Below are positions 1-9,724 of a stretch of DNA of 64,000 nucleotides, piece by piece. The stretch is from the NCBI GenBank assembly GCA_963773835.1, contig CAVZCQ010000003.1, positions 434,001-498,000 on the forward strand, in the 5' to 3' direction. This DNA is from JOPF136 sp963773835 (GTDB taxonomy: Bacteria; Acidobacteriota; Terriglobia; Acidiferrales; UBA7541). The notes beneath the pieces were generated by a model that saw only the letters and a program-made list of their open reading frames with translations, did no database searches and was not told where the DNA came from. The translations under genes were made by a program, and so were the position numbers. Numbering within the stretch: position 1 is the first letter of the stretch; the number at the start of each line of letters is the position of its first letter.

Positions 1-1015
1 CGAACACCTCCATCGTCGCCGAGTTCACCCCGTCTTTGGACTGGAAGGTGAGCTGCCGGTTGGGAATTTGCAGGGTGATGGGTACAAGCACGGTGTCGGA
101 AGTGACCCGCAGATAATCCGTGCGGTAGGCAAAGTTGAGCTGATTGCGGAGCACGCGCGAGGTCACCAGCGGTTCCAGATCCTTGAACTTAAGCGGGGGC
201 GGCGCCTGGATTTTGGCAAATTGAATAATACGGTCGAATTCATTCCAACTCGCCGGCCGGCCGGCCACTGCCGGGCCACACGTGGTGCCGTCGGCAGTCT
301 GGAAGCGCGCCGCCTTCGACGACATACCCATGGCTTCGGACTCCGTGAGGCCAGCGCCGGGTACCTTTGCCAGCGCGTCTTTCTCGCAAGGGTCCGAAGT
401 CAGGCGGAATTCGCCGCTCATGGTGGGGTCCACGAACTCGATGTTGACGTCGTTGCCCAGACCTTCCAAGTAGCGGTAACGCCAGTCCTCGAAGGGGTAC
501 GTCGAGGTTTGTCCCCCGCCCTCCGCGAACGATCGCTCGTAGGCGCCGCCCGACGGGTGGGATTCAATCTCGTCGGGAGGTCCCCAGATGATGTAGATTC
601 TGCCGCGATCCGTCTTCCAGCCGGGGATCCCGGATGCAAAATGTTCGTTCGCGTAAGCAATGCGGCGGTAATGTTCCTCCTTGAAGGAGTTGTCCCCGGA
701 TTCAGGGTCGGGATTGCGCCGCTGCCAGAACTGCTCGATGAATTGCTCGCGCTCTTCGTTTGTGGAAAGCTGCAGGAAGGCTTTCCTCTCCTCGGGGGTA
801 ATAATGTAGACGACGTCTTCCTCGAGCCATTTGCGGTATGGGGTATCCAGCTCTTTCAACAGCCTGCGGTTGCTCTTTTGCTTCACCTGGGGCGCAGGGG
901 CCGACGGCTGGGTTTGTTGCGAGAGGTCGGATTGCGCGCGGGCGGAGAAGCCGACGGGAAACCCCAGCGCAAGGGATAGTATCGAACCGATAGAAAAGGC
1001 TTGACGGGAAATCAC
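1..1015 (-). CDS. GWxTD domain-containing secreted protein (C-terminus cut by window edge)
   Basis: The minus-strand frame from a GTG at 1015 stays open to base 1, so about 338 residues are visible and the C-terminus is missing. The N-terminus has a hydrophobic signal-like segment (residues 8-26) ending in ARAQS. It is followed by a proline/glutamine-rich linker and the conserved block around 'YRKWLEEDVVYIITPEE' and 'FIEQFWQRRNPDP'. This block, with the later 'YIIWGPPDEI', is the hallmark of the GWxTD domain found in Acidobacteriota and Bacteroidota. The family function is not established; these proteins are exported and often sit near envelope genes. A purine-rich stretch (GAGGGGAAGGGG) lies upstream of the GTG; a TTG at 1048 is an alternative start. 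Family assignment is solid; function is unknown. Confidence 0.8.
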   Translation of the reverse strand, partial: MISRQAFSIGSILSLALGFPVGFSARAQSDLSQQTQPSAPAPQVKQKSNRRLLKELDTPYRKWLEEDVVYIITPEERKAFLQLSTNEEREQFIEQFWQRRNPDPESGDNSFKEEHYRRIAYANEHFASGIPGWKTDRGRIYIIWGPPDEIESHPSGGAYERSFAEGGGQTSTYPFEDWRYRYLEGLGNDVNIEFVDPTMSGEFRLTSDPCEKDALAKVPGAGLTESEAMGMSSKAARFQTADGTTCGPAVAGRPASWNEFDRIIQFAKIQAPPPLKFKDLEPLVTSRVLRNQLNFAYRTDYLRVTSDTVLVPITLQIPNRQLTFQSKDGVNSATMEVF

Positions 1016-1401
1016 GGGCCGGACACCCCTTCCCCTCTTCAGGCGCAAACATTCTATTTCTCTTGAGATGCCAAATCAATTCCCTGTGCTGTATGAGCCC
1101 TTCCCTTAAACCCAAGCGCCGCCGGGGGTCGAGCTTCGCGCCGATGCCCGCGGCACAGCCGTAGCTGGACGAGTGGGATCCGGAGTTCAGCGTTGCGAGG
1201 CGCACGGACATCCTACCGCAAGCCATAGAAAAGAATGAAGTTGTCAGCGTTTGGCGCGGGACAGGGCAGGCTCCGGGAGACTCAACAGCGCGTATGCAAG
1301 CCCGTTTATTGAATCATTCTGAGACACGGTAGCTGTTCGTTTCCACATGGGCGTCCGGCCAGCCCTTTGGAAACGGGTGACGAAATCCGGGCCTAGGCCC
1401 C
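1016..1401. other. Intergenic region, no gene seen
   Basis: This 386-base gap separates the receptor stop codon from the GWxTD gene start, both on the minus strand. It should hold the promoter of the GWxTD gene, but I see no convincing -35/-10 pair. A 12-base palindrome (GGGCCTAGGCCC, 1389-1400) sits just after the receptor stop, without a T-tract, so I do not call it a terminator. Confidence 0.4.
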
Positions 1402-4400
1402 TCAGAATGAGAATTTCACTCCCACCTGAATCACCCGGGGGTTGCTGGAGAACACCGCCGAGGGTCTGTTGAACACACTGGTGCCCGGCGTTACATACGC
1501 GGAGTAGAGGCTCGAGGTGTAACTGACTGCGTTCACCTGGTTGATGCTCCCTGCGATGTATTGGGGATGGTTTAACACGTTGAGGACCTGAACATTCAAT
1601 TCAATGCGGAATCTCTCGCCGATGGAGATTTTCTTGCCGGCGCCCACGTCGAGGTTGTTAATCCCAGGCATCCGGAGAGTGTTGCGCCCGGACACGGAGA
1701 CCGAGTTGTTCGCAATGAGGGCCCCCGGCGCGGCCACAATGTATTGCGCGGTCGAATTGGTCGCAGTATAGGCCACGGTATTGATCGGGGTGCAGCCGCT
1801 GCCGACGACCACGACGCCGCCGACAAGACATGTGGGTGTGACGGATCCGGAAGTGCCCGCGACGCCCGTGGAGCTCACCAGGACGCGGTCGCCGCTGGAA
1901 TCACCGTTCAGGTTCGAATCCACGCCGCTCTGAAGGTCAGCCCAGCCCCCGGTCTGGTATGTGTAAACGGGCACGAAGAACCAGTTCGCGAGGAGGGTCC
2001 GGCGCCACAGCGCTCCCGACTTGAAGTAGGGCGGCTCGTAGTACGCCGCAAAAGTAAATCTGTGCCGGTGGTCGAAAGCGGAATAGCCCCGGTCCCCTGC
2101 GACGTTCTGGAAATCCTGTGGACGGGCCGGATTGATCACCGAACTGGGGAAGGCGGAAGAGCTGTCGTCGTGAGTGTAACTCAGCGTGTAGGCGGCGGTG
2201 AACTGCAAGCCGTGGCTGAAGTGCCGAGTCACTTGCGCGGCCATTCCTTTATACGTGGAGTCACCCTCGGGCTGGAACGAGGTGATGCTGGAGGTGAAGC
2301 AGGGAGCAGGGGCCAGTTGTCCCTTGGAATTGGGAAGCAGCCCGTCCGTGGGCAGCCCGGAAACCACGGCACAACCGGCCACGTACCCGGGGACGTAGCT
2401 GCCCAGGGGCGTGGCCTCGATTGATGCCAGCGTGGCGCTCAACGGGGTCACTTGCGCCAGCGTGGGTGTAGTCAAGAACGTCGGCAGGAAGTTCGTCGAG
2501 CTGATCTCGCTCTGGCGGTTCAGGAAAACCTGCACGGGCAGGTGGTAGCCGTGCGTACCCAGGAACCGCACTTCCACGGTGTAATCCTTGTGCAGAATAT
2601 GCTGGATGCCAAATGTGTACGAGATGGCTAGCGGGTTGACCAGGTTGACGGGGATTTGCGCGCTGGTGGCCGCTTGCTGGTTGGCCAGCGCCGTGGCGCC
2701 GGTGTGGGCCGTCCCGCAACCGGCGGGGGGCGGGCAGGCGCCGAAAGTATTAAACGCACCGGTGCCTGGCAAGATTCCGCCGTTGGCCAGGAACCCGGTG
2801 AGAATACCGCCGGGCACTCCGAGCAATGTTTCCGTCGTCTGGCTGCGGTCGACGGTTGCTCCGAGTTGTGGCGCGGCCTCGACGAGGGTATTGATGCCCA
2901 GATTGTCGTAGAGCACGTCATAGCCCATAAAAACGCCGCCGCGAACCGACCAGGTGCGCTTCTGATCCGGTGACCAGGCAAAGCCAAACCTCGGCATGAA
3001 CTCGTTTTTCGGCGCCCGCGGCTCCTGCCAGCGGAGCAGGCCCAGCACGCTGGCGGATTCGTTCAGGCTCTGGTCCCGCATTCCGAAGGGGACCGTGGCG
3101 TAGTCGTAGCGGATGCCGTAGGTGAAGGAAAGCGAGGGCCTGTAGCGCCAGGTGTCGCTCACATACCAGCCCGTGTCCACCAGGTCGCCGTAATAGGTAA
3201 CGGAACCGTTGCTGCGCTGGGCCATGATGTCCGGATTGATGTCGTAGAGATAGGTACCCAGGGAAGAGTACTGATAGTTGCCGCGGGAATTTTGCGTCAG
3301 ACTGGTGGGAGCGATGAAGCGCCGCACCTCGACTCCCACCCGGACGTTGTGCTTCTTGTGCCACCAGTTCAGGTTTTCGCTCAACTGGTAGTCGTTCTGA
3401 ACCGCGGATGCCGGGGAATTCGGGTCCGGCCCTAGTTGGGCGTTCAAATCGAAGAAGACCAGGTTGGGGAACTGGTCCAGCCCGGTGAACGGAAAGCTGC
3501 CCGAGGGCGTGGTGTCGGAGAACCGGCTGTAGGCCAGTCGAAGCTCATTGGTCAGGTTCGGGCCGAAAGTGTGGTACTCGTCGATGGCCGCCAGGTGGTC
3601 GCGGACCTGCCGGTGCAGGTAGAACGCAGAAAGCTGGGCCTGGGTGTCGATGGAATTCGAGCGGTCGTAAATGTAGCGGAAGCGGAACTGATCCTTGCTG
3701 GACCGGTTGTAATCAACCCCGCTCACCAGGTAGTAGGTGTTGGTGTAATTCGGAGCCACCTGGCCCAACAGCCCGACATCCACTGCCACAGGAGTGGTGC
3801 CCGCTGGGCAGGGAAGCCCTCCGTGGTTCACCGCGCCGCCCGTGCATACGTACAGCGGGTTGGCGATTGGGCCGGTGGGCGGGTTGCCTTGTGTGGTCGG
3901 GCAATTGCCGCCAGTGGTTGCCGCAGGCAGAAAGGCCTGCAGAATTCTCAGGTTGTTCGCGTTCGGCGAAACCGTGGTCCCGTTTCCATTCGGGTTTGGA
4001 CCGGGAGGCAGCGACGCGAGGGCGCTGTACCCGGCGTTCGTGGGCGCACAGAGGCCGCCGCCCGGGATGGTGGCCTGTCCCAGCGGGTCGTATTCACCGT
4101 TGGCAAAGAAGAAGAGTTTGTCTTTCAGGAAGAACGGGACGGGACCTCCCGCCTGGCCGCCCATCCGGCTGAAGTCAAAGCGGGGCCGCTGGGGACTCGC
4201 ACCGCTCACCACCGCGGCCTGATCGGTGGCATTCAGGTAGCGGTTCTGGGTGTAATCGTACAGGGTGCCGTGATATTTCTTCGTGCCGCTCACAATTGTC
4301 TGGTTGTACTGGCCGCCGTTTGAGTTCCCGAACTCGGTATCGAAACCGTTTTGGAGTGCAGTGAATTGGCCCACGGCGTCATTGGGGACGCGAACCTCCG

Positions 4401-5007
4401 GCCCGGTTTCGGTCTTGTTATTGTTGTCTATGCCTTCGATCGTGTAGTTGTTGTTGGTGGGGCGCTGGCCGCCGACAGCGGGGCCGACTCCCGAGCCGAC
4501 GCCTCCGCTGGAGGAAACTCCCGGCTCGAGCAGGGCCAGGTTCACCACTCCGAGGCCAACGGTGGCAGTGGGCAGGGTGGCAAGATCCCTCCGTTCAAAT
4601 GTGGCCTCGATCTGCGCCGAGGTGGTGTTGAGCAGGGGTGGCGCCTCTTTGACCTCCGGGGTGGTCTTTTCTCCGGCGACCTTCAAGACGAAAGTGGCGG
4701 AGTTCGTGCGACTTAATTGCACGGGGAAGCCGGTCTGTGTGCTCTTGGTGAAGCCGGGGGCGATGACGGTAAGCTCGTAAGACCCCGGCGGGAGATCCCG
4801 CAGGAGACATTCGCCGTCGTCGTTTGCGGCGGCCGACCGTCTGACTCCCGTCGCCGTGTTCACCGCTGTGACCACCGCTTTGGCAATCGGGGCCCCCGAG
4901 TCGTCCTGGATGGTCGCGGCAATGTTGCCGCTGACCGTCTGCGCCCGGAGTGCCGGGCCGAACCAGACGAGCAGGAAAGCCAACCCGCTGAGCAGAGCCT
5001 TTTTCAT
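1402..5007 (-). CDS. TonB-dependent receptor, Oar-like, with carboxypeptidase-regulatory N-terminal domain
   Basis: Predicted 1,201-residue outer-membrane receptor. It starts with a signal peptide (MKKALLSGLAFLLVWFGPALRAQ). Residues about 25-110 form a carboxypeptidase regulatory-like (Ig-type) domain with 'GNIAATIQDDSGAPIAKAVV'. A plug domain follows, including 'GGQRPTNNNYTIEGIDNNNK', and then a long beta-barrel that ends in the outer-membrane signature Phe (VGVKFSF). This architecture is the Oar/CarboxypepD_reg TonB receptor type, expanded in Acidobacteriota and thought to import large substrates such as oligosaccharides or siderophores. No substrate can be read from the sequence. AAGGAG lies 12 bases before the ATG. 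It closely resembles the receptor at 9725-13282, including the plug motif, so the two are probably paralogues. No TonB/ExbBD genes are nearby. Confidence 0.9.
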   Translation of the reverse strand: MKKALLSGLAFLLVWFGPALRAQTVSGNIAATIQDDSGAPIAKAVVTAVNTATGVRRSAAANDDGECLLRDLPPGSYELTVIAPGFTKSTQTGFPVQLSRTNSATFVLKVAGEKTTPEVKEAPPLLNTTSAQIEATFERRDLATLPTATVGLGVVNLALLEPGVSSSGGVGSGVGPAVGGQRPTNNNYTIEGIDNNNKTETGPEVRVPNDAVGQFTALQNGFDTEFGNSNGGQYNQTIVSGTKKYHGTLYDYTQNRYLNATDQAAVVSGASPQRPRFDFSRMGGQAGGPVPFFLKDKLFFFANGEYDPLGQATIPGGGLCAPTNAGYSALASLPPGPNPNGNGTTVSPNANNLRILQAFLPAATTGGNCPTTQGNPPTGPIANPLYVCTGGAVNHGGLPCPAGTTPVAVDVGLLGQVAPNYTNTYYLVSGVDYNRSSKDQFRFRYIYDRSNSIDTQAQLSAFYLHRQVRDHLAAIDEYHTFGPNLTNELRLAYSRFSDTTPSGSFPFTGLDQFPNLVFFDLNAQLGPDPNSPASAVQNDYQLSENLNWWHKKHNVRVGVEVRRFIAPTSLTQNSRGNYQYSSLGTYLYDINPDIMAQRSNGSVTYYGDLVDTGWYVSDTWRYRPSLSFTYGIRYDYATVPFGMRDQSLNESASVLGLLRWQEPRAPKNEFMPRFGFAWSPDQKRTWSVRGGVFMGYDVLYDNLGINTLVEAAPQLGATVDRSQTTETLLGVPGGILTGFLANGGILPGTGAFNTFGACPPPAGCGTAHTGATALANQQAATSAQIPVNLVNPLAISYTFGIQHILHKDYTVEVRFLGTHGYHLPVQVFLNRQSEISSTNFLPTFLTTPTLAQVTPLSATLASIEATPLGSYVPGYVAGCAVVSGLPTDGLLPNSKGQLAPAPCFTSSITSFQPEGDSTYKGMAAQVTRHFSHGLQFTAAYTLSYTHDDSSSAFPSSVINPARPQDFQNVAGDRGYSAFDHRHRFTFAAYYEPPYFKSGALWRRTLLANWFFVPVYTYQTGGWADLQSGVDSNLNGDSSGDRVLVSSTGVAGTSGSVTPTCLVGGVVVVGSGCTPINTVAYTATNSTAQYIVAAPGALIANNSVSVSGRNTLRMPGINNLDVGAGKKISIGERFRIELNVQVLNVLNHPQYIAGSINQVNAVSYTSSLYSAYVTPGTSVFNRPSAVFSSNPRVIQVGVKFSF

Positions 5008-5701
5008 GGTATCCGCATGCTCCTTAATCTATTTTTCCCCGCGTCGAGCTTGCCTCGCAGCCCGCCATATCCCTCGGAAAAAATCCCCGGCCCGACAGCC
5101 ATACACGCCCCGTTGCTGAATGTGCAGCGGCAGCTGGAATCTCCGGGGGAGACGTTGCCCGGAGGCGGCTGAACATCGAACCCCGAACGCACAGGATGCC
5201 CGTGAGTTGTGTCCCTAAATTGGGAAGCGCCGCAGCGACGAGCTATGGACAAGCCGTTTCCCGGCTCCAAGGCCCGCTCACCCGTTGAGATGGCCTGCGC
5301 TGTCGGATTCACCCTGGCTCAGTTCCGGGCCGCCGCGACGGGCGAAACCCTTACGGTGAACTCGGCAGCGGTAAATCTCATGCGTTTGGCGAGGTTGTCG
5401 CCGGCGTGCACGACGATAGTGCGCCCACCGCTCTGGAAGACGTCTAGTGAAAAAAGCCGCGAAGCGGAGTCCGATTGCGGCCATGCGCCGGCGGAAACCG
5501 CGCCAGAAACCGACAGGAAAAGTGAGGAAGAAAAGGTATTACCAGAGTCCACAGCGAATAGGCCCCCCGGAGGACTTCGAGATTCTAGTTCTCTTCCCCC
5601 GGCACGTCAAATCCTTCCCCGGCCGGAGAATCCTTCAGGTCTACTGAGATTCCAGGCCTTATGGTTGGGTTGTCCGGATGCGGGACGGCTGGAGAAAAAG
5701 C
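5008..5701. other. Intergenic region between two receptor genes, no convincing gene
   Basis: About 690 bases lie between the start of the first receptor and the terminator of the next one. Short open frames exist on both strands (for example a 66-codon lysine/arginine-rich one at 5447-5647), but none has a family signature, ribosome binding site or sensible composition. The region probably carries the promoter of the downstream minus-strand receptor. Confidence 0.4.
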
Positions 5702-5736
5702 AAAGGGGCCGGCCCGCTCGGCGGGCCGGCCCCTTT
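5702..5736 (-). terminator. Intrinsic terminator of the second receptor gene
   Basis: A perfect inverted repeat with a 16-bp GC-rich stem (AAAGGGGCCGGCCCGC and its complement) and a 3-base loop lies 21 bases after the receptor stop codon. Read on the minus strand it is followed by TTTGCTTTTTC, a T-rich tail. It is placed and oriented to end the receptor transcript. Confidence 0.85.
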
Positions 5737-5757
5737 GGAAGGCTTGTCTCTGGCCGT

Positions 5758-8700
5758 TTAGAAGTAGAACTTCGCAGCCAACTGAATCAGCCGCGGGGAA
5801 AAGGCCGTGGTCTCCCGGCCAAACCTGCTGCTGTTGAAGTTGGTGCTGATTCCGTTGGGGTTGAACTGCGTATGGTTGAAAAGGTTATAGAACTCGATGC
5901 GCAGCTCAATCCGCGTGCCTTCCGTAATCTGGGTATCCTTGAAAAGTTGAAAGTCCCAGTTTTGGAAGCCCGGCCCGGTGAGCAGGTTTCTCCCCGCGTT
6001 GCCCAGGGTCGCCAGGAGACTCGCGGGAGTGCTCGCATTAACCGCGCTCGGGAGCGGCGCGGCCACAAAGGCGTTCTTGTTGAAGTACTGGTTTACACCT
6101 GGAGTGTTGCGGGGATCCATATAGTGGACCGGGCCGACGAAGTTCGGACCGTCGGGACACGCGAAATCCTGGATGGCCGACTGGCACGTGAGTGAAGTAT
6201 TTTTGCTAGCGATCACGTCCAGGGGGAATCCACCCTGGAAAGTCGTAATCCCGGCAATCGTCCACCCGTGGGTAAGCCTGGAAACGAATGGGGAACTCCC
6301 GACGCCGGGGATCGTGTAAACGTAGCTCATCACCAGCCGCTGAGAGGCGTCGAAGATCGAGTTGCCGTAGGAGGCGCGACGGTTATAGGGATTGATCGCC
6401 CGAATGGCTGCGAAACCGCCGAAGCCGCCTCCGCCAAACGAAGTGTTCTCGAATCCAGAACCGTCATCCAACGCGTGAGAGTAAGTGTAGGACACCTGGA
6501 ACTGCAAACCGTGGCTCAGGTGCTTGTTCACGCCCACCTGCAGGGAGTTGTAGTTGGAGCTGCCGATGGTGGAGATTTGATCGATGGTCCCATAGATGTT
6601 TGCAGGAAAGAGGAAATCGCCCGGATGCGTGAAGAGCTGGTTATCCACGCTGCAAGCGGGATCGGCCGCACAGGGCTGAACGTTCGTGGCGAGATTGACG
6701 GGAACACCGACGGTCAGGTGATGGGCCACCGCGCCGACGTAACTTACGGACAAAATCGTCTGCCCGGGAAGCTCCCGCTCAATCGTCAGATTGTAGTTCT
6801 CCGACATCGGATCCGTAGTATCCGGATCCGCACCCGCCAGTCCCTGGTACAGAGGCAGGAACGGAGTGAAGTCAACATTCGCTGCCGGCCCGGCGAAGGG
6901 GAACGGATTGGCAACCGCGCCGCCACCCGCAACAATGCTCGTGTACGGATCCGCAAAGCTCGGGCTTCCGTTCGGTGCTGCGAGCGATCCGGCACCAACG
7001 CTGCTGATGGTGAACGGGGGCCCGCCCAGGAACTGGAGGGTTTGCTCTTCCTCCGAGCGGTTGTAGTAGATGCCGAACCCGCCGCGTATGCTCATTTTTC
7101 CGGGGCCGCCGGAGAGCCAGCCCCAGTTGGGGCTGTAGGCAAATCCGAGCCGAGGCCCGAAGTTGCGGAACGTATGCGCCACTCCCGTGGCGTGTACGCC
7201 CGGATCTCCCTGGAACACGTATCCTCGAGGCGCATTGGGGAATACCACGGATTGCTGGCCCTGCCGGAAGGCAAACGCCGCATGGTTGTTATTTGCGATG
7301 TCGCTAATGGGAGTATCGATTTGCCATCCCACGCCGTAAGTGATGGTGAAATTGGGGCGGAACTTGTATTGATCCTGAGCGTAGCTGTAATACTCCTGCG
7401 CCCTGGCGTCAATGGTGCCCCCACTCCCTTGACCGAAGGAGTCCGGGATACCGAGCAGAAAGTCGGCCCCGCCATCACCGGTGCTGAATTGGCCTGTTCC
7501 GGCGAAGCTGAAACTCCCGTTATTCGAGAATGCGAAGGGGTTGAGGACCTCGAACCGGCGCATGTCGAAGCCGAATTTGAGCGTATGCTTGCCCTCAAGC
7601 CAGGAGAAGTTGTCCACGGTCTCGTAGGTCTGATCGATGCGCGGCTGTGGGCCGTTGTTGGAGAAACCGATAATGAACAGGCCGGATCCCGTCAGGTCGA
7701 TAATCGGCAATTGGGCTCCTGAGGCGAGCTGTGGATGTATGGTCGCGAAGCCGAAGGTAGAAGGTTGAGTAGGGTTGACCGGCTCCACAGCCACAAAATT
7801 AAACCGCGTATATCCGCCGCGCAGCTCGTTCACCATGTGGCTGTTCAGGACGTGCGACCAGTCCAAGGTCAGGAATTTCAAGTGGCGATCGGCCACCTCA
7901 GGAAATCCCGGCAGATCCGAGCCGGTGAACGGCAGCGCATCCGTCGACGGGCTGTGCTGGATGAACCAGGTGCCCCAGATCGTGTCCTTGGAATTGAACG
8001 TGTGATCCACTCGAACGATGTACTGGTCCGCTTTGGCGTTCGTAATGGGACTGAACTGAAAATTGGTGCCTCCTGCGTTGGGCGCGGGAACAAACTTCGT
8101 GATCAGATTTTTGGAAATGGTGTTGAAATCGGATCCCGGGATGAATCCCACAACGCAGTTCGGGGTCATGCCCCCATTGCAGCCGAAAATCGTTTTGTAC
8201 GGTGTCATGGCGGCGTAAGCGACTCCGTCGGAGCCCGTCAGCGGGATAGGCGATACATTGGCGCTGGTTGCGATGACCGGATCCGTGGCGCCCGCGCCCA
8301 GATTGGCGACGTTCAGCTCCGTGCTTGGATACACGGGAGCGTTGCCCCCAGCTTGCGGCTGGCGAGCCCGGATTCCTTGATAGGAGAAGAAGAAGAAGGT
8401 GTGCTTCTTGATCACCGGCCCGCCGACGGTGCCGCCAAATTGGTTCTGATGGAAAACCTGGGGCTTCTTTGCGAAGTAGTTGCGGGCATTCAAGAAGGTG
8501 TCGCGGTAAAAGTCGAAAATGTCGCCATGGAACGAGCTCGTTCCGGATTTCGTGGTGGCATTCACGACCGCACCGGAATTCCGGCCGTATTCCGGATTGA
8601 TCGAACCGGTCACCAGACGGAACTCAGCAATGGCATCGGGGCTGGGGACAATCAGCCGAGTATTGAGGGGCAGGTCGTTCGTGTCCGTGCCGTCAATCAG

Positions 8701-9291
8701 AAAACTGTTCTGCTGCGATTGGCTGCCGTTGGTGGCAAATTCGCCTCTGCCGTCGGAGGCCGCCTGAACGCCGGGCACCAACTGTTGGAGGTTAACCCAG
8801 TTCCGGCCGATCAAGGGCAGGTTCACGACCAAGTTGGAGTCAATCACGGTGCCGAGCTGCGTAGTTGAGGTCTCTACCTGGGCCACGTTGGCCTCTACCC
8901 GCACTTCCTGGGTCACCGCGCCCAGTTGCATGGCGACGTTCAGGTTGAAGACCTCGTTCAAATCCAAGTGGATGCCGCCCGCCGTGTACGTGGAGAACCC
9001 TGCCTTCTCCACGACTACCTTGTAGTTGCCGATGGCGAGTTGCAAAAATACGAAGGTTCCGTCATCGCGAGAGGTCGTGCTGGTGACAGTTCCCGTGGAC
9101 ACGTGCGTGGCTTTCACCGTCGCACCCGGAATCGCTGCGCCGGATTGATCCGCCACCCGGCCTCGAATGCTGGCGTAGAGGTTATCCGCCTTTGCGTCTT
9201 GCACACCCAACGGGCTGACCAATACGGCCACGATCGCGACCAGGCTCAAAATCAAAGGCAGTATCGCCCCCCTGCGAAAAGCACTTCTCAT
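5758..9291 (-). CDS. TonB-dependent receptor, Oar-like, with carboxypeptidase-regulatory N-terminal domain
   Basis: A predicted outer-membrane receptor of about 1,177 residues. I chose the ATG at 9291 because AGGAGG lies 7 bases upstream; the longer reading from 9366 adds residues ahead of the signal peptide. From 9291 the protein begins MRSAFRRGAILPLILSLVAI, a clear signal peptide. A carboxypeptidase-regulatory domain follows ('IRGRVADQSGAAIPGATVKA'), then a TonB plug ('NLPLIGRNWVNLQQL', 'FLIDGTDTNDLPLN') and a barrel ending in Phe (LAAKFYF). Its plug differs from the neighbours on either side ('NGSQSQQNSFLIDGTD' rather than 'NNNYTIEGIDNNN'), so it belongs to a different subgroup. The substrate is unknown. 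A strong terminator follows at 5702-5736. Confidence 0.9.
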   Translation of the reverse strand: MRSAFRRGAILPLILSLVAIVAVLVSPLGVQDAKADNLYASIRGRVADQSGAAIPGATVKATHVSTGTVTSTTSRDDGTFVFLQLAIGNYKVVVEKAGFSTYTAGGIHLDLNEVFNLNVAMQLGAVTQEVRVEANVAQVETSTTQLGTVIDSNLVVNLPLIGRNWVNLQQLVPGVQAASDGRGEFATNGSQSQQNSFLIDGTDTNDLPLNTRLIVPSPDAIAEFRLVTGSINPEYGRNSGAVVNATTKSGTSSFHGDIFDFYRDTFLNARNYFAKKPQVFHQNQFGGTVGGPVIKKHTFFFFSYQGIRARQPQAGGNAPVYPSTELNVANLGAGATDPVIATSANVSPIPLTGSDGVAYAAMTPYKTIFGCNGGMTPNCVVGFIPGSDFNTISKNLITKFVPAPNAGGTNFQFSPITNAKADQYIVRVDHTFNSKDTIWGTWFIQHSPSTDALPFTGSDLPGFPEVADRHLKFLTLDWSHVLNSHMVNELRGGYTRFNFVAVEPVNPTQPSTFGFATIHPQLASGAQLPIIDLTGSGLFIIGFSNNGPQPRIDQTYETVDNFSWLEGKHTLKFGFDMRRFEVLNPFAFSNNGSFSFAGTGQFSTGDGGADFLLGIPDSFGQGSGGTIDARAQEYYSYAQDQYKFRPNFTITYGVGWQIDTPISDIANNNHAAFAFRQGQQSVVFPNAPRGYVFQGDPGVHATGVAHTFRNFGPRLGFAYSPNWGWLSGGPGKMSIRGGFGIYYNRSEEEQTLQFLGGPPFTISSVGAGSLAAPNGSPSFADPYTSIVAGGGAVANPFPFAGPAANVDFTPFLPLYQGLAGADPDTTDPMSENYNLTIERELPGQTILSVSYVGAVAHHLTVGVPVNLATNVQPCAADPACSVDNQLFTHPGDFLFPANIYGTIDQISTIGSSNYNSLQVGVNKHLSHGLQFQVSYTYSHALDDGSGFENTSFGGGGFGGFAAIRAINPYNRRASYGNSIFDASQRLVMSYVYTIPGVGSSPFVSRLTHGWTIAGITTFQGGFPLDVIASKNTSLTCQSAIQDFACPDGPNFVGPVHYMDPRNTPGVNQYFNKNAFVAAPLPSAVNASTPASLLATLGNAGRNLLTGPGFQNWDFQLFKDTQITEGTRIELRIEFYNLFNHTQFNPNGISTNFNSSRFGRETTAFSPRLIQLAAKFYF

Positions 9292-9664
9292 GTCAACGCC
9301 TCCTGTACGAGCTTCCGGAATAGGAAACCACCCCAAATCCGACTGGCATGTCTGCATATTTATCACCGACTTCTCGCCCGGAAGAGAATAATATTAAGTT
9401 ATTTGGAATCAGAAGTTTAGAAATACGTGGATGAGGAAAACTGAGGGCCGGTTTTATGTAAAATGGGAAGAATTCAGGCCAAAGATACTAATAACCATAG
9501 GTTGCCAATCTTATGGCGACAAGGGATTTAGGCCAAAGAAAGTCGTCTGGGAGCCGGATTTCCAGGCGGAGGGAACATTCCCGCGCGCCCGCAGACGTAG
9601 GCACACGGTGCCGACTGTGCTTCTGCGGAGGGTGCGCGGGGAAAGGATTGAGAGTACACGCACG
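9292..9664. other. Intergenic region, no gene seen
   Basis: About 370 bases upstream of the middle receptor gene. The stretch 9385-9520 is noticeably more A+T-rich than the surrounding genes, as expected for a promoter region, but I cannot place a specific promoter. No RNA or protein gene is recognisable. Confidence 0.4.
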
Positions 9665-9669
9665 AAAAA

Positions 9670-9699
9670 CCGGGGAGTCCGCTACAGCGGACTCCCCGG
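9670..9699 (-). terminator. Intrinsic terminator of the third receptor gene
   Basis: A 13-bp perfect stem (CCGGGGAGTCCGC with its complement) and a 4-base loop lie about 26 bases past the receptor stop codon. On the minus strand it is followed by GTTTTTCG. It is the same type of element as the one after the middle receptor. Confidence 0.8.
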
Positions 9700-9724
9700 G
9701 AAGCAGGTCCGAGTTGATCGCGCT

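Noticed and set aside
1389..1400. Palindrome GGGCCTAGGCCC after the first receptor gene considered as a terminator
   Set aside because: It has no loop beyond the palindrome centre and no T-tract, unlike the two strong terminators in the same cluster.
5447..5647. 66-codon basic frame between the first two receptor genes
   Set aside because: No ribosome binding site, no recognisable motif, and composition expected of random high-GC DNA.
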